This document shows positions 45,996 through 57,989 of a stretch of DNA of 64,000 bases, piece after piece; position 1 is the stretch's first letter; every line of letters starts with the position of its first letter. Position numbers and translations under genes: made by a program. The stretch comes from Plasmopara viticola. Its lineage: Eukaryota; Oomycota; Peronosporomycetes; Peronosporales; Peronosporaceae. The notes beneath the pieces were generated by a model. It searched no databases. It saw only the letters and a program-made list of their open reading frames with translations, and had not been told where the DNA came from. The stretch lies in the NCBI GenBank assembly GCA_001695595.3, contig MBPM02000006.1:124001-188000 (forward strand), given 5' to 3'.

Positions 45996-46925
45996 TTAAC
46001 AACGCACAATGTTAAGTAGCTCAACCTCAAAGATCAAGTCCGCATTCGGTGGAATGACATCACCAGCGCCCGCATTTCCGTATCCCTTTACCGAAGGGAT
46101 GTTGAGCGTTGCCTTCATGCCCTTACTCATGCGCATAATGCCTTCATCCCACCCACGAATGACTTGGCCGACGCCAATTTGGAATCGAAATGGCTGCCCA
46201 CGATCAAGTGACGAGTCAAAGACTTTGCCGTCCTTGGCGAGCTTGCCTGTATAATGCATCACCAGTGTATCGCCACGATTAGGATATGTGACGTTGTCCC
46301 CTTGTTTAATCACTTCAGGAAGCACAAGGCGCTCGTCCACAGGAAGGTCAGATTGCACTTCATGGTCGACGAGCTCTAGCGTGACTTTTAGCGCCTGACC
46401 AGCGTACGGATGGGCTAAATCAATGTCCATTGTGTCTTCTGCAAGCTGTACTATACGTGCGCGCTCACCGCCCGCGAGCTCTAATACTTGACCTACACCA
46501 AGCATCTCGCGCTCCTTCTCGGGCAAATCAAGCTCCTTGAGTGGGACAGTCAAGATCTGCTTCGCTGCACCAAACGCCTGAGCAGCTTCAATCTCAACAG
46601 TCTTTGATTCGCCCACTTTCATGCCTTGTACGGCCTTCTCCACACCGGGAAGCACCTGGCCGCTGCCCACGATGAATTTAAGTGGAGCTCCTTCCCGCGT
46701 TTTAGGCAACGACTTGCCACTAGTAAGCGTACCATCCATGTGCAGACACACGCGATCACCTAGCGATACTACTGCCCTCTGCGTACTAAATGTAACAAAG
46801 TGCAGATTCGGGAAAGCGGCACTTTGCAAGTCACGGTGGGCAGAAGCCATGGGGAGCGTCTGCGCTAGTGTAAGTAACAAAGGCAAAACGCGGACATACC
46901 AGTTAATATATGTGATTCTTTTCAT
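45996..46925 (-). CDS. Secreted or ER FKBP-type peptidyl-prolyl isomerase with two FKBP domains
   Basis: The 309-residue protein catalyses proline cis-trans isomerisation in the secretory pathway. It starts at ATG 46925; the frame upstream opens with GTG and is not used. Residues 1-30 form a signal peptide with a hydrophobic core LPLLLTLA and a likely cut after MASA. The first domain (about 50-200) resembles SlyD-like FKBPs: LKFIVGSGQVLPGVEKAVQGM, then an inserted segment with GVGQVLELAGGERARIV before the last strand. The second (about 205-309) is FKBP12-like: HYTGKLAKDGKVFDSSLDRG, FQIGVGQVIRGWDEGI, GYGNAGAGDVIPPNADLIF. The end is VRC, with no KDEL-type retrieval signal. No introns. Confidence 0.92.
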   Translation of the reverse strand: MKRITYINWYVRVLPLLLTLAQTLPMASAHRDLQSAAFPNLHFVTFSTQRAVVSLGDRVCLHMDGTLTSGKSLPKTREGAPLKFIVGSGQVLPGVEKAVQGMKVGESKTVEIEAAQAFGAAKQILTVPLKELDLPEKEREMLGVGQVLELAGGERARIVQLAEDTMDIDLAHPYAGQALKVTLELVDHEVQSDLPVDERLVLPEVIKQGDNVTYPNRGDTLVMHYTGKLAKDGKVFDSSLDRGQPFRFQIGVGQVIRGWDEGIMRMSKGMKATLNIPSVKGYGNAGAGDVIPPNADLIFEVELLNIVRC

Positions 46926-47186
46926 GTAGCATGGCACCTCTTACCAACAGGGCGCGCATTCTGACGGGCCAAGAGGGTCAAGAAGCGGCGCATGAGGCTC
47001 GTGTGCAATAAAAAATGTAAAATACACCATCTAGGATTCGTAAATAATAGGTGCTTCAGGCTACACAAAAAAGTCGTCTATTAAACACATGAAGAAGCTG
47101 ACGTGAAGACCTTTTTCAGCATGCATATTGGCATAAAAGTGGAATTACTCGATCAATGCAACAAGGCGTTCTGTTTTAATGAATGC

Positions 47187-48876
47187 TTAAATTTCGAAGC
47201 GATTTACTTTCGACAATTGATCATGCGGAGTGGCAATGCTGTAAAAGTCCTGTGCCGTCATCGTAGTGGGATCAGAAGACGTCGGGAGAACATAAGCCGC
47301 AATGTTGTCGTCCGTCATTGACCGCTGAAGCGAGTCTTGTGTCACGGTAGATGTAGTGGTGGCAGCGTCTGTATTTCCTGCTTCAGTGCTCGCTACTGTG
47401 TTATCTGTTTTAGTCCCGTCGTTATAATCCAATGGGAGATTCATCAACGAGCCTGCATCATTAAGTGATGCCAGCTGTTGCTCGAATGAATCCATCGATT
47501 CTAAGCGCTCAAAAGAGCCATCTCCACCCACAGACAAGCTACTGAGACGACGGGTTAATCCACCATTGATCCAGGAGTCATCAGGTTCCACATCTGCAGT
47601 TATAGAGCGCAAACTTGCACTCTTGGTTTCTCCAAGACTCAGCATTTTGTCCAGTACTCGATGCGGAGAATGTGCACAAGATAGGGGCTTCGATCCCGTA
47701 GACTGCAAAGGGTCCACGTCCGGCTGCGACTCCATCTTCATTATTGCTGCATCAATGTCCTCATTAGTGTTGCAAAAGCTGGAAGCTGAAAGCAAGCTCT
47801 TAAAGCTCCTGCTTTCGAGAGATTGATTCGAATGGCCGCGCAAAAATTCGTTCAGAATCATGATATCTTCCTCGCTCATTCGCTCGTCAGTCGCGTCTTC
47901 AAGATTAGTCACAATTGGCTCCAGATTTGTATCACTAGCATTGTCAATCACTGGCATCTGCGGCGATTCTATTTTCAAAGGATGCGCAGGCGTAGAGGTT
48001 GGGTGAACGTAAGAGGTCGACACAGGCGGCACGTCGTCAGAGTTTAAAAGACGAGGACGACCAAGTTTAGTGTATGTCTTTTGGTTAGGATTCAGTGCTT
48101 TCCACCTGAGTTTGACAGCATCCTCTGTTCGACCCTGCAACGTCAAACATTATGCACTTGTCTCAAGTAATCCAGTCATTCACAGAGTGTGCTTACCGGC
48201 AAAAGCTCGGCAATCTGCGTCCAACGATTGCCATACTTCTCGTATGCATGTTGAATGACGTGATCCTCTTTCTCTGTAAATGGCCTGTCAACACATTAAT
48301 AGTCGGCTTTAAGTACTAAAATCAGGCTACGTACAAGAGTCACGTACGCTTTATTAATACTCGGATCCAGACGGTTACGCCAGCGTTCGCGGCATTGTTT
48401 GGCACTGCAAATGACCATAGTTAGTACTTGGAATGACCATCAAGCACGCTCCAATACATACGTTCGTCCAGGAATGCTATTTGATACTTGTCGCCAATTG
48501 TCATAACCTTTCAGCATCATTTCCATAAGAATCGCGTCTTCCTCAACTGACCACGGTCCCTTCACAAGTCCAGGCTTTAAGACTTTATTCCAGCGTTGTA
48601 GACACTGCGCGTTATCGCGTCCTGGCACATGCTCAGCCACGGCCTGGACCAGCAATCACTTTGTCAAACCTGCCATCGTTGTGCGTCGTATCGCCAACAA
48701 CATACCATCCAATTGCGTTGTCCAAGCTCGGCGACGGCCAATCTAAGTGCTTCGTCCTGCTCGGGCGTCCAGCGCTTGCTTGCAACGCCACTACTCTTCT
48801 TTTTCTGAGCCTCACCTACCTTCTCTGAGTGTGGCTCAGCTCCCACAGCGTCATGTCCACGCTTGCTATTCGACAA
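47187..48876 (-). CDS. Three-repeat (R1R2R3) Myb transcription factor, copy A
   Basis: I read exons 48876-48706, 48643-48462, 48404-48348, 48284-48197 and 48134-47187, with introns of 57-63 bp. All are GT-AG, and intron 2 has a perfect TACTAAC branch site. They give about 481 residues. Three Myb repeats follow: RWTPEQDEAL...QRWNKVL, GPWSVEEDAIL...RWRNRL and PFTEKEDHVI...RWKALN. The rest is acidic, Ser/Thr-rich and probably a regulatory region. A DNA-binding nuclear role is secure for the family; targets are unknown. The open frame begins with TTG, not ATG, and an acceptor-like TAG precedes CAAGCG at 48867, so a short 5' exon is missing from this model. Paralogue of the gene at 50275-51864, in tandem. 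Confidence 0.88.
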
Positions 48877-50274
48877 TGAGCACTACGATCGTGACCATCA
48901 ATCTTCAAATGAAGTTCTTCATGCAATACCTACATGGTTGACTCGGCCCCTACAGCCATACATGAAAGCATGTGAACAAATGATCTGGCAGGAATAATGA
49001 TGAAGAAGAAGAGCTTTCGCTCGAGACTTACCCATACGTATTGTGTGTGTCTGTGTCTGCCTATTGTGTTCTCGTTGTCCAGTTTGCGATCGTCGCAACG
49101 TTAGCAGCGAAACTTTAACGTTAGAGTGAGTCTTGAGAGATGAGGTAGGAATGTACCCACATGCTATTGGTGTAAATACACGATTTGTGATCTATTTATT
49201 CGCTGATAATGGCGCAACAAGCGTTACGATTGGTTGAAAGCTCAGCAGAGATGCGTTAGACATTACATCACGTCATGATCCGTACCGATGGCTTTCCCGT
49301 TGGACTGTAGAATTGAGAGACAATTAAATCTTCTGATGCTCAAGAAACCGGTTACATCACGGAAGCAGAATATGATGCTTTATCAGGTGCAAATGCCTAG
49401 ATAGACGGCGTAGCGCCAACAGGCTCTTTAAACATTTTTAAGCAAAAAACCCTAGCTTTGAAAAAGAGTACTATTTATAACATCAAAGCTAGAAACCACG
49501 CTTATGCACACGATTTGTAATTTTTTTAAAGGAGATTCGATTGGTACCATTGACCTCCATGAATTCCGCCGCGCATTTTCATCTGTCATTTAAATATTTC
49601 ATCAAGTTGGATCGATAGTACACTTGACATTAAATAAATGTCTCGCCGACTAGTCTCTTTTTTTTATTTATGCATTTGCCTGATACTTTCACCAGCTGTT
49701 TCACGTATTCTCTTTGGCACCTAAGTACTGCGACAATTTCTGTACCGTAACAACTGTTTATATCTAAGCTGAGGTCATTATGTGATCATTTTCTGCACTA
49801 ATAAATATAAGAGACACAAAAACGACCTCGTTCGCTGTCTGGATGTACGGCTTACTTTTAGGTATGTGAGCTTTGTCCATGCAATTGCCGAGATTCTTCG
49901 CAAAAGTATAACGCTCGCGCAAATTTACACCCCAAACACACACACAACTTTGCAAATCACAAACAGTTCAATACTGCCTGTCGGTAGCTTTTGCCTGGTC
50001 GGTACAATATGCCTGCGTGTTAATCAAATTTTCGTTCTTTCTCGCAACCTTATCGATTGTGACGCAATTAAAATCATTGGAACGTCTCAGACGCAAGAAA
50101 GTTGAAGAATATATTAAATATGCAGTCGTGCAACCATGCCTAAGCGTGACTTGTAATACTTTAGCTCATCGAATGAATCTAACGATTGAGTAGTTGTAGT
50201 ACATAGCAAAGCACATGAAAAATTCTTTTTAATTACGAAAACATAATTATTCCCCGAGAGTTGTACTAATGCAC
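48877..50274. other. Intergenic between the two Myb genes
   Basis: It should hold the first short exon and promoter of copy A; a GGGTAAGT donor-like site follows an ATG at about 49036. Otherwise AT-rich, with short frames and no recognised gene. Confidence 0.4.
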
Positions 50275-51864
50275 TCACAAATACAATTTGCCCTTCCGAA
50301 TCGGGCGCATGAGATCTGAGTCGAGTAGATCACCAATATCGTTCGAGGCATTTCCCAGCTCATGCAAGATGCCGTTCGAGTTTCGTCGAATTAGCGATCG
50401 CGATCCTTCGAAATCCAGTGAATGCGCCGATTTGCGGCCACTGCTTATGACGGCGCTATACTGTGTGCATTTGTTTGCATCCGTGAGCAAACTTGCAGTA
50501 CCGTAGACAGTCGCATCTTCACCGATCGCATTTTGTGCCCGCCAACTGTCAATAAATTCGTGAAACAAATGCTTCTCTTCATGGTCTAGGTTCTGTCCAG
50601 CCTGCTGTAATGACTCCGCGTTTTTATATGAGCTGGTCAAACTATCCATTAAACTATGAGACAATCGACTCGAAACTCCTTTCTCCTTCGAGATCGACAT
50701 GGTCGCGCGAAACATTTCATCCAATTCACCACTTGCTAGCAAAACTTCTGGTGACATATCTGTGATCGAGCTTAAACCCCGAGTACTGCCAAAGCTAAGC
50801 AAACCATTTGAATGGCTATGAAGCAACTCCTTCAGTATTAGCGCATCCCTCATCTCATTACCGGCGTCTGTAATGTCGCTCCGTGGCTCTACAATTGGCT
50901 CGTAAAACTGGCCTGGCAACAATTCCTGTGTTCTGGGCAAATTTTGTTTCGAAATAGACCCGTCAATCTGCGTCGAATGCATTGACAGTGGGGTGGATGA
51001 AATGCCATTGCCAAAGCAAGGCAACTGGATACTAAATTCACTTTCAAAAGTCGACGTCTCCGGTATCGTAATTGGCCCATTTATCAACGACGCCACAACA
51101 TCATCAGGCGTCGAAGGTACTAGATTGCGTTGTTTATTCAAGGTCATGCCTGGCATCAGTTTTGGACGCCCAGGCTTGGCTTTCACCTTTCGATTTGGAT
51201 TCATTGCCTTCCATCTCATCTTGACAGCATCTTCCGTCCGTCCAGGCAGCAGCTCTGCAATCTGCGTCCAGCGGTTGCCCAGATCCATAAACCCTCTTTG
51301 GATCACAATGTCTTCCTCAAGACTAAAGGGTCTGCGCATAAGCAAAACCGCCCACACTCCAATAAGTATATGATGTCATCACAACCACACCTGCACACGT
51401 ACAGTTTGTTGATGCTCGGGTCCAAGTGATTGCGCCATCGCTCACGGCACTGCTTTGCTCTTCATAAAAAGGCAGCCAGACGTCACAGTCAATGTTTTGA
51501 AAGCAATAAGTATAAAACAAACGTACGTTCGTCCAGAAATGTGAGCCGCCACTTCTCCCCACGACTGGCAACCTTGCAGCACCATCTGCTCGAGCGTGCT
51601 GTCCTCTTCAAAAGACCAGTGCCCTTTGACCAGTCCAGGCTTCAAGACTTTGTTCCAGCGCTGCAGGCACTGGGCATGATTGCGTCCATCCACACGCGAA
51701 GCAATGGCTTTCCAATTGCGCTGGCCATACTCCTCAACAGCCTTGCGCAGCAAATCGTCCTGATCACGCGTCCAGCGTTTGCCTTTCTCTTCTTCACGCG
51801 GCCTTTGTGCTTTGCTTGGAACCGCATGGAGCGAGTGAACCGTGTTGTCTTCAACCTCACGCAC
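50275..51864 (-). CDS. Three-repeat (R1R2R3) Myb transcription factor, copy B
   Basis: Exons are 51864-51527, 51459-51403 and 51331-50275, with introns of 67 and 71 bp, giving about 483 residues. The repeats are RWTRDQDDLL...RWNKVL, GHWSFEEDSTL...RWRNHL and PFSLEEDIVIQRG...RWKAMN. The two introns match positions 2 and 3 of copy A; copy A has two more. This supports duplication followed by intron loss or gain. The C-terminal half is long, acidic and Ser/Thr-rich. The frame begins with GTG. As in copy A, an upstream TAG acceptor precedes CAAGCG, and an upstream ATGCG just before a possible donor at about 51912 could supply the start. That first exon is speculative. Confidence 0.87.
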
Positions 51865-51912
51865 GCGCTTGCTACATCTATTATAAATATATAGAAAAGG
51901 TTACGATGACCG

Positions 51913-53148
51913 CATTAAGCGGTTCAATGCGGAAGTGACCTACATTCCTAGTTCCTCTGCCACACCATTTACAGGGCAACAAAAGTCAATGCTCGTCAAC
52001 GACGGTGATGATAAAAGCCGTGCACGCACCCATTTTGTTACTACGAAACGCGCTCAGTGATCCGTCAGAGAGCAAGTGATCTGCGCAAACTTTTCACCCC
52101 CGTTGCAAAGTGACGTAGGCCCCAGACGTCCGAACGAAAAATCGCGTGTGTAGAAACCAGAGCGTATGCTGCACCGTTTGTCGTAATGTAATTTGCTTTA
52201 CAAGCAGGGGCATTGCGCAATCCGAGGTATTATTTTGTACCACGTCCAAGTGTACTGCCGTCAGAGCGGCGCTGTGCCGTTCGTGGACATGAATAGTCTA
52301 GAATTAAAGTCATGGCCTCCAAACTTCGAGGGATGACACCATATTTTTTTAGTGGCGAGTTACATGGCAGTATCATATGCAGACGTCGTTTTGTTTTGTG
52401 TGAGGTTGAAAGACATCACTTAGTAGTATTTTACGCCCATGCTGTTTGCTTCGATGAGCACGGATATGGCTATAGACTGTATTTTTAATGTTTCAGCACC
52501 GCGTCAGCATTTGTCATGACTAAGACTTCAAATAATTCTCTTTTGCTTGGCAAAGCGATGCTGCAGGCCGGTCTCGGTCATGTTTCACAAGCCTCTCAGC
52601 GCGTAACTTCGTATATATCCCTGCATAGCCATTATCTTCTTAAATGTAGTAGCATACCTTTTTCAGGAGCGGAGACAGCAATTTTTCATAAAATATTGAA
52701 GCGGTGGGCAGAAATAAAGGCTATCCAGATCCGCCGAGCTTTCTTAGAAGTCAAAAAGCACACAAAACAGATACACGGCATCGACCGGATATATTTTTGG
52801 CAAGCTTTTCTCCGAACTTGTTTATGCTGCGTGTGGACTTTATGACGGCCACATCTCACATGGTAGCGTCAGCACGTGTGGCGCCAAAATGGCGGTAGTT
52901 TTATATTGGCAGAGGCCTGGGTGGTAAATTAGACACGATACTAATGGGCAATTAATGAGCAGCAGGATAAAGCTGTAATTGTAAAATTTGGGCATAGCGA
53001 ACTTATATTATTTTTACTAGCATAATGTCTAGTTTTTTGTTGCCATAGCGATACGGGATAATCCTTTATCGCAACCAAAACAATAAATACAAGCTCGTTT
53101 CGCTTCAGTAGACATATTGGGCGGATTTAATTGCTATACTTAAATAAA
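51913..53148. other. Intergenic, no gene recognised
   Basis: AT-rich DNA beyond copy B of the Myb pair. A 109-codon frame at 52516-52845 has no motif and is not called. Confidence 0.4.
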
Positions 53149-53475
53149 GCTTCGGAAAAGGTTGGGGTGACGCCCTCCTTCCAAGCGCGGGGGCTAAATG
53201 CTCGCGCGCTTCGGACAGGTGCTCTCGGGCATCTGCAGGTTTCTAACGAGTCTCACCCTCGACGCGACGGTCTCCAGCACCAGAGCGCCACTCGGGCTCT
53301 TACCAAGTCAGAACTAAACAAAATAATGGAAGACCCTCACGACCTCGGTGCTGGCTGCACTGCCCGCCGAACGAGACCCGACGTATGCGGACACCACTCT
53401 ATGCCGTGGACTAGCCAGACTGAGCCTAGCACGTGCATAAGTTGGCAACGCGATAACGTAACACAATACAATACA
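53149..53475 (+). mobile_element. SINE-like non-LTR retroposon, copy 2
   Basis: It has the same start (GCTTCGGAAAAGG) and ATACA-type tail as the copy in the Polinton, with about 14 differences by eye over 326 bp. It is flanked by an imperfect target duplication (ATACTTAAATAAA / ATACTCAATTAAA, 11 of 13). No coding capacity is claimed. Confidence 0.78.
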
Positions 53476-53481
53476 ATACTC

Positions 53482-53541
53482 AATTAAAGATTATATCGGC
53501 AGTATACGCTATACTGAATTAAAGATTATATCGGCAGTATA
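53482..53541. repeat. 35-bp tandem duplication next to the SINE-like element
   Basis: A 25-bp block containing GATTATATCGGCAGTATA at 53482-53506 recurs exactly at 53517-53541. Confidence 0.85.
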
Positions 53542-56500
53542 TGGCACTATGTGCATCTTGAAAACGACTTGGTTCCAAAAGCCGATTTTGCGTAGCGCGG
53601 CAGTGACCTGTATTGAAAGGGCAATAGAAGCAATCTTTCGTGTAAAGTGTGAGACAGGAATGTTTTAGATATTAAGGTATTCGCTTCACGCTAGCCTCTC
53701 GGTCTGAAAGCCTAATGGCTAGTGGCGCTTCGTGCTCACTTCAAAATAAGTTGCAAGTTATTACTGTCCCAGTTTAATTGCCAATTTTTAAAAAGAGATG
53801 TATTGTAGAATGTATAGCGCGCTTGACCTGGTATCAGGGTCACATGCAAGAACGCGGTATATCCTTAACCGTGATGGATACTTTATTACCCCACAGCTCC
53901 TAAACACACCTGCAACGCTCGATAGCTTGTTGCCCCGTTGGCGTGGGCACGGATATTTTGTAGTAAAAGCGAGCAAGGAGTGACGAGCGCAGAATCCATT
54001 GTTCACTGAAAGACTCATTTGTGCAAATGCATCTTCGGCTCGAAAGAGATCCTTTTTATGGGTTGAATGAGCTAAGAAGTTCGACTTCGCCTTGCCAAAA
54101 AAATACAACACGCATTAAAGAGAGGTGGCGAGATAACGACTTATCTCCTGAGAAAACTTGAAATCTCTGCTTGCCTCCATTGCTAGGCTTGATCCATAAC
54201 ACAATGCGACTTACTTACCGCTGTACTTTTAATTAGGTTATCATAAAATTGCTTTAGAGGACTATGCATGTATATGTTTCAACGCGTCTCTTTTGATAGG
54301 AGAAACAAAGTAGCGTACACAAATTAGCGATCGTAGAACATGAACTAAGTCTGCCCAATGAGACGTTGGACAATGTACCCATCCTGGTGTGTCGGATGCG
54401 GAGCAACCAGTCATCGTCGTTCGTGAGACATCAGCCATAGCATCGGCAGGACACTGCTTCAGGTAAATCTCGAAAGCGAGACCGAGCGGTCACTTTGAGC
54501 TCTGCCAGCTCAAGACTGTCGAGAGCTACTTTATCCATAATATGGAAGAAGCTCTCGTCAAGTTTTGGGCTTAAGCTTTATCTGCTAAGCTCAAAATTTT
54601 TCAATGTCGATATCAATTATGCGCTTTTATGCACCGCAACACAATCGTTTCACTCCTCACAACGAAATGGTCCTTTCTTTGATCCCGTGAGGTCATATTA
54701 TTTCAGCATGACTACCGTATCCAACGCAAAAGAAATCTTTACTAGGCACGATAACCGCGTTGACCTTTATTGGCTTTGGCACGAAGATGGTATTATAGCT
54801 CTGGCGTATAAAGACAACACAGCAAATAGAATCAAAACGAAATACTTCAAAAGCGAAGAAAATTCGGCTCGAGGACCTATGAGGACATGTTTTTTTACTT
54901 CGTGGCAAGGCACGAAACGAGAGTTGCGTCTTCGATTGTAACCTCAAATTGAAGCGCAAAACACAGCGCGCAAGTGCAACTCGTCTCGAATAGACGCAAA
55001 AGCAAGCTGAAGGTCACTTCAAATGCAAGTCAGCTAAGCGCATTGGCGGTAAGCTTGCCGAGGGCTAGACGCCTGGCCCTTTTGAGCAGCAGCGCAAATG
55101 AATGGTCATTTTCACTGACTACGCCTTGATATTTTGAGAAGCAATCATAATTTTTTAGAAAATTGGAGCCACCAAAAAGTGACAGCCAGCGCTGGAGTAC
55201 TTGGACGTATCAGCTTCATGGTACTGTTCTTGGAAAGATGCGGGAAATCAATACTTGCCGACTCACTTCGGTTAGCTTTGCTACGTGTGAAATTTTTGAA
55301 ACTGCTGATCTAACAGCGTCTATCTTATAAGCTTCGCGTCAAAAGCCTCTCCAAACACTGCTTCGAGACAGTGTAAACTTTCCACCCAAGTCATGAAAGG
55401 TCAGGAAGACCCGGTGTATTAAGATCAACCCTAGTGCTTTAAACACTTGGCCTTAGCCCTCTAAAATGGTCGTGAAAACGACTAACACGTGCTGTAAGGA
55501 GTAATGGACGGTAAATGCTCGTCACTTAATTCTGCACGAAGTATGATGCATAAGTACGATGTACAGCTCTTAGGCTTTGGCGAAGTGAACTCTGTTAACA
55601 AATTTTTGACCGTGACTAGATACTTGGCCTCTTTCAGCCACTCGAATAAGCTCTGACCTATAAGCACTCTAAAAATAGTCCGCTTACTGGCCAACCAGGA
55701 TATATTTACCTAAAGTCATGTATCTAGATATATTTTCTTTCACCTTATATTCGTGTTTACAGACAAATCGCGATCCTTCACTTGTTTGGTAGCAACCTCA
55801 ACCTCATCGAGGGTTTTAATGATAAGCTAAGATGTGTTGTGCACCGAGAAGTGTAAGGAATGGGCATGAAAGATTATCTTTCAAAGTACAGATTGTAAAA
55901 CTTTGAGCATGAACAAACACTCGACTCACGAGCGGCCGAGCGCACTGCCCATGTGAGCGTGGTACTGACGAACAGATGTAAGCTAATATTACAAGACGGA
56001 CGCCCGCATGTAGGATATGGGCTCTTATGATAGCGGCCTTATCTATTTTGGACTTCGTGTCGTAATCGACCAGAAGACTTGCAGCTTGCTCAGTTAGAGC
56101 TACCACGCACGGCGCGAGCGTGATTTTTGATTGAGCGTGCTGTGATCCAACGACATAGCATGAACGGGCTGATGTGTCATATAATACTTCGACACTGTGA
56201 ACTTTGCTCTTGTCATGGGTGAGCAGACCCCGATGACACAATCTGAGATTTAGGACATTGATCCAAAATAGTAATGTGGCGAAATTGTCTGCTAAAAAAA
56301 AGAAGCACAAATCACAGCGTGACGACTGGTAGACATAACGCTTCAGAATGGGGGTACAAGTTATATGATATTTGAAAATCGTGATCTCTATTGGAAAGGT
56401 AGTACATGTGGCGCCATATTAGATAAAATTAAGTGTGTATGACACACTTGACTTTAAAGCCTATAAAAGGTGCATGATCTCGCAGCCACTGCTTCTGCAC

Positions 56501-57989
56501 AAGCAGAATTACCGTGCTATGGTCTCAGAGGCATCGCTTGGAGAGAATGATAGGATGTGTCACGTAAGCCTAGCTTCGTATAAAAATCTGACTTTCTATC
56601 AAAAAGAAAGTCAAGCCGTCAATCGATTCAGGAGTCGTGATCTTCTAGCCACGGCATGCCCAATATCAAGTCTCACTTAATTATGTAAACAAAAGCAATG
56701 ACTAAGTGCTATCTAATGTCTAAACATTCCCAGCCAAGTCTACTTCGACCTGGAAATATCTACAGTTGTTCTATTAGTTACACAAGCAAGAGAGTGTGAA
56801 CAATGCACGCGCCTTATTTTTCGAAATCATGTAGGCAAACCCCACTTCCTTGAGTAAAGAAAGAAGTTCAATTTCCCTTCCATCCAAAGGTACAAGCCTT
56901 AAGCGTCACCGGCTTGGTCTTTAAATCAAAGCAATATCCTCGTGGCTATTGGCGCCTGTGCTGCTTGAGCCCTGAAGTATAAATTGTACTTTTCAAAATT
57001 GAACGACCTTGCGCATTTTAGCTGCTTGGCAGTAAAAATGACCAGAAAAGCATCGAGTTCCCCGAGCGACGCGTATTGTGCATTCGACAGATGCGGAAGG
57101 TGATTCTACGCCTTCGCGAGGGCTCAAATAGATAGTCTACCCGTGTGGGCGTCGGATTGACTAACGAGTGCTACTAGGTGCGACGGAGGAGGTGTGCATA
57201 AAATAACGAACTACCCGGTATACGAATGTTAGCTATTCCAAAAATCTTAAGCCATCGGCTTGTGCGAGATACTGCACTTTGGAGGCTGGCTGGTTCATTT
57301 AAGATTTGGCTGTACTATATGTTCGACAAAATAAAATTCGACAGTCAATCCAAAGGCCCCAAGCCGTTTTCTATCTTTCGAAATGCCTAAGTATGCAAAC
57401 TGGCATGGATATTATAAGGTGAACCAGGAGCCGGCCCGATCCGGAAGAAGGCTTCGATGGGTCACGTTTCCATCTTTGTTGCGAGCATGGCTCTGTTTTG
57501 AACAGAACTCCACGCCCAAATAAGAAATACACAAAAGGCTAACATTCCCGCGAGGTAGGCATTCGAAATTCTTTGGCAACACCGAATGCAATAGACGCTC
57601 AATATAGCGCTTTGCATCTAATTGACACCAATTCAGAGGTTCGTAACATTGCGCAACGACCTGACAATTCACCTCGTCGTCGTGTCATGAACAATGTGCT
57701 GCACTGTCCAAGAACCAAAGTCACCAAGTTTCAGAAAAACTCAACTCTTAACTCAGTCATAAAAAACCCAAAAATCTCCGAGGTGGGTGTTCCCAAAGAT
57801 AAGGTCCACCAAGGTTGGGTTCTGGCATCAATAGCAACTTCATAATTCAGAAACCCATAATCTAGTAAGCATTCTAAAAGACGTTAATTTGAATTTCAAG
57901 TGAGGTTTTTTTTCTAAATCTAGAACGTATTGCCTCCACATCATTTGTACCCACAACCTTCATGCAGCAACCTCTTCTCCTCTGTACCA
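53542..57989. other. Gene-poor stretch, no gene recognised
   Basis: Several frames of 60-165 codons occur (for example 54495-54941 plus and 55816-56310 minus). None has a family motif, a good start context or conserved-looking composition. The right end is the 3' flank of the ASH-domain gene. Confidence 0.45.
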
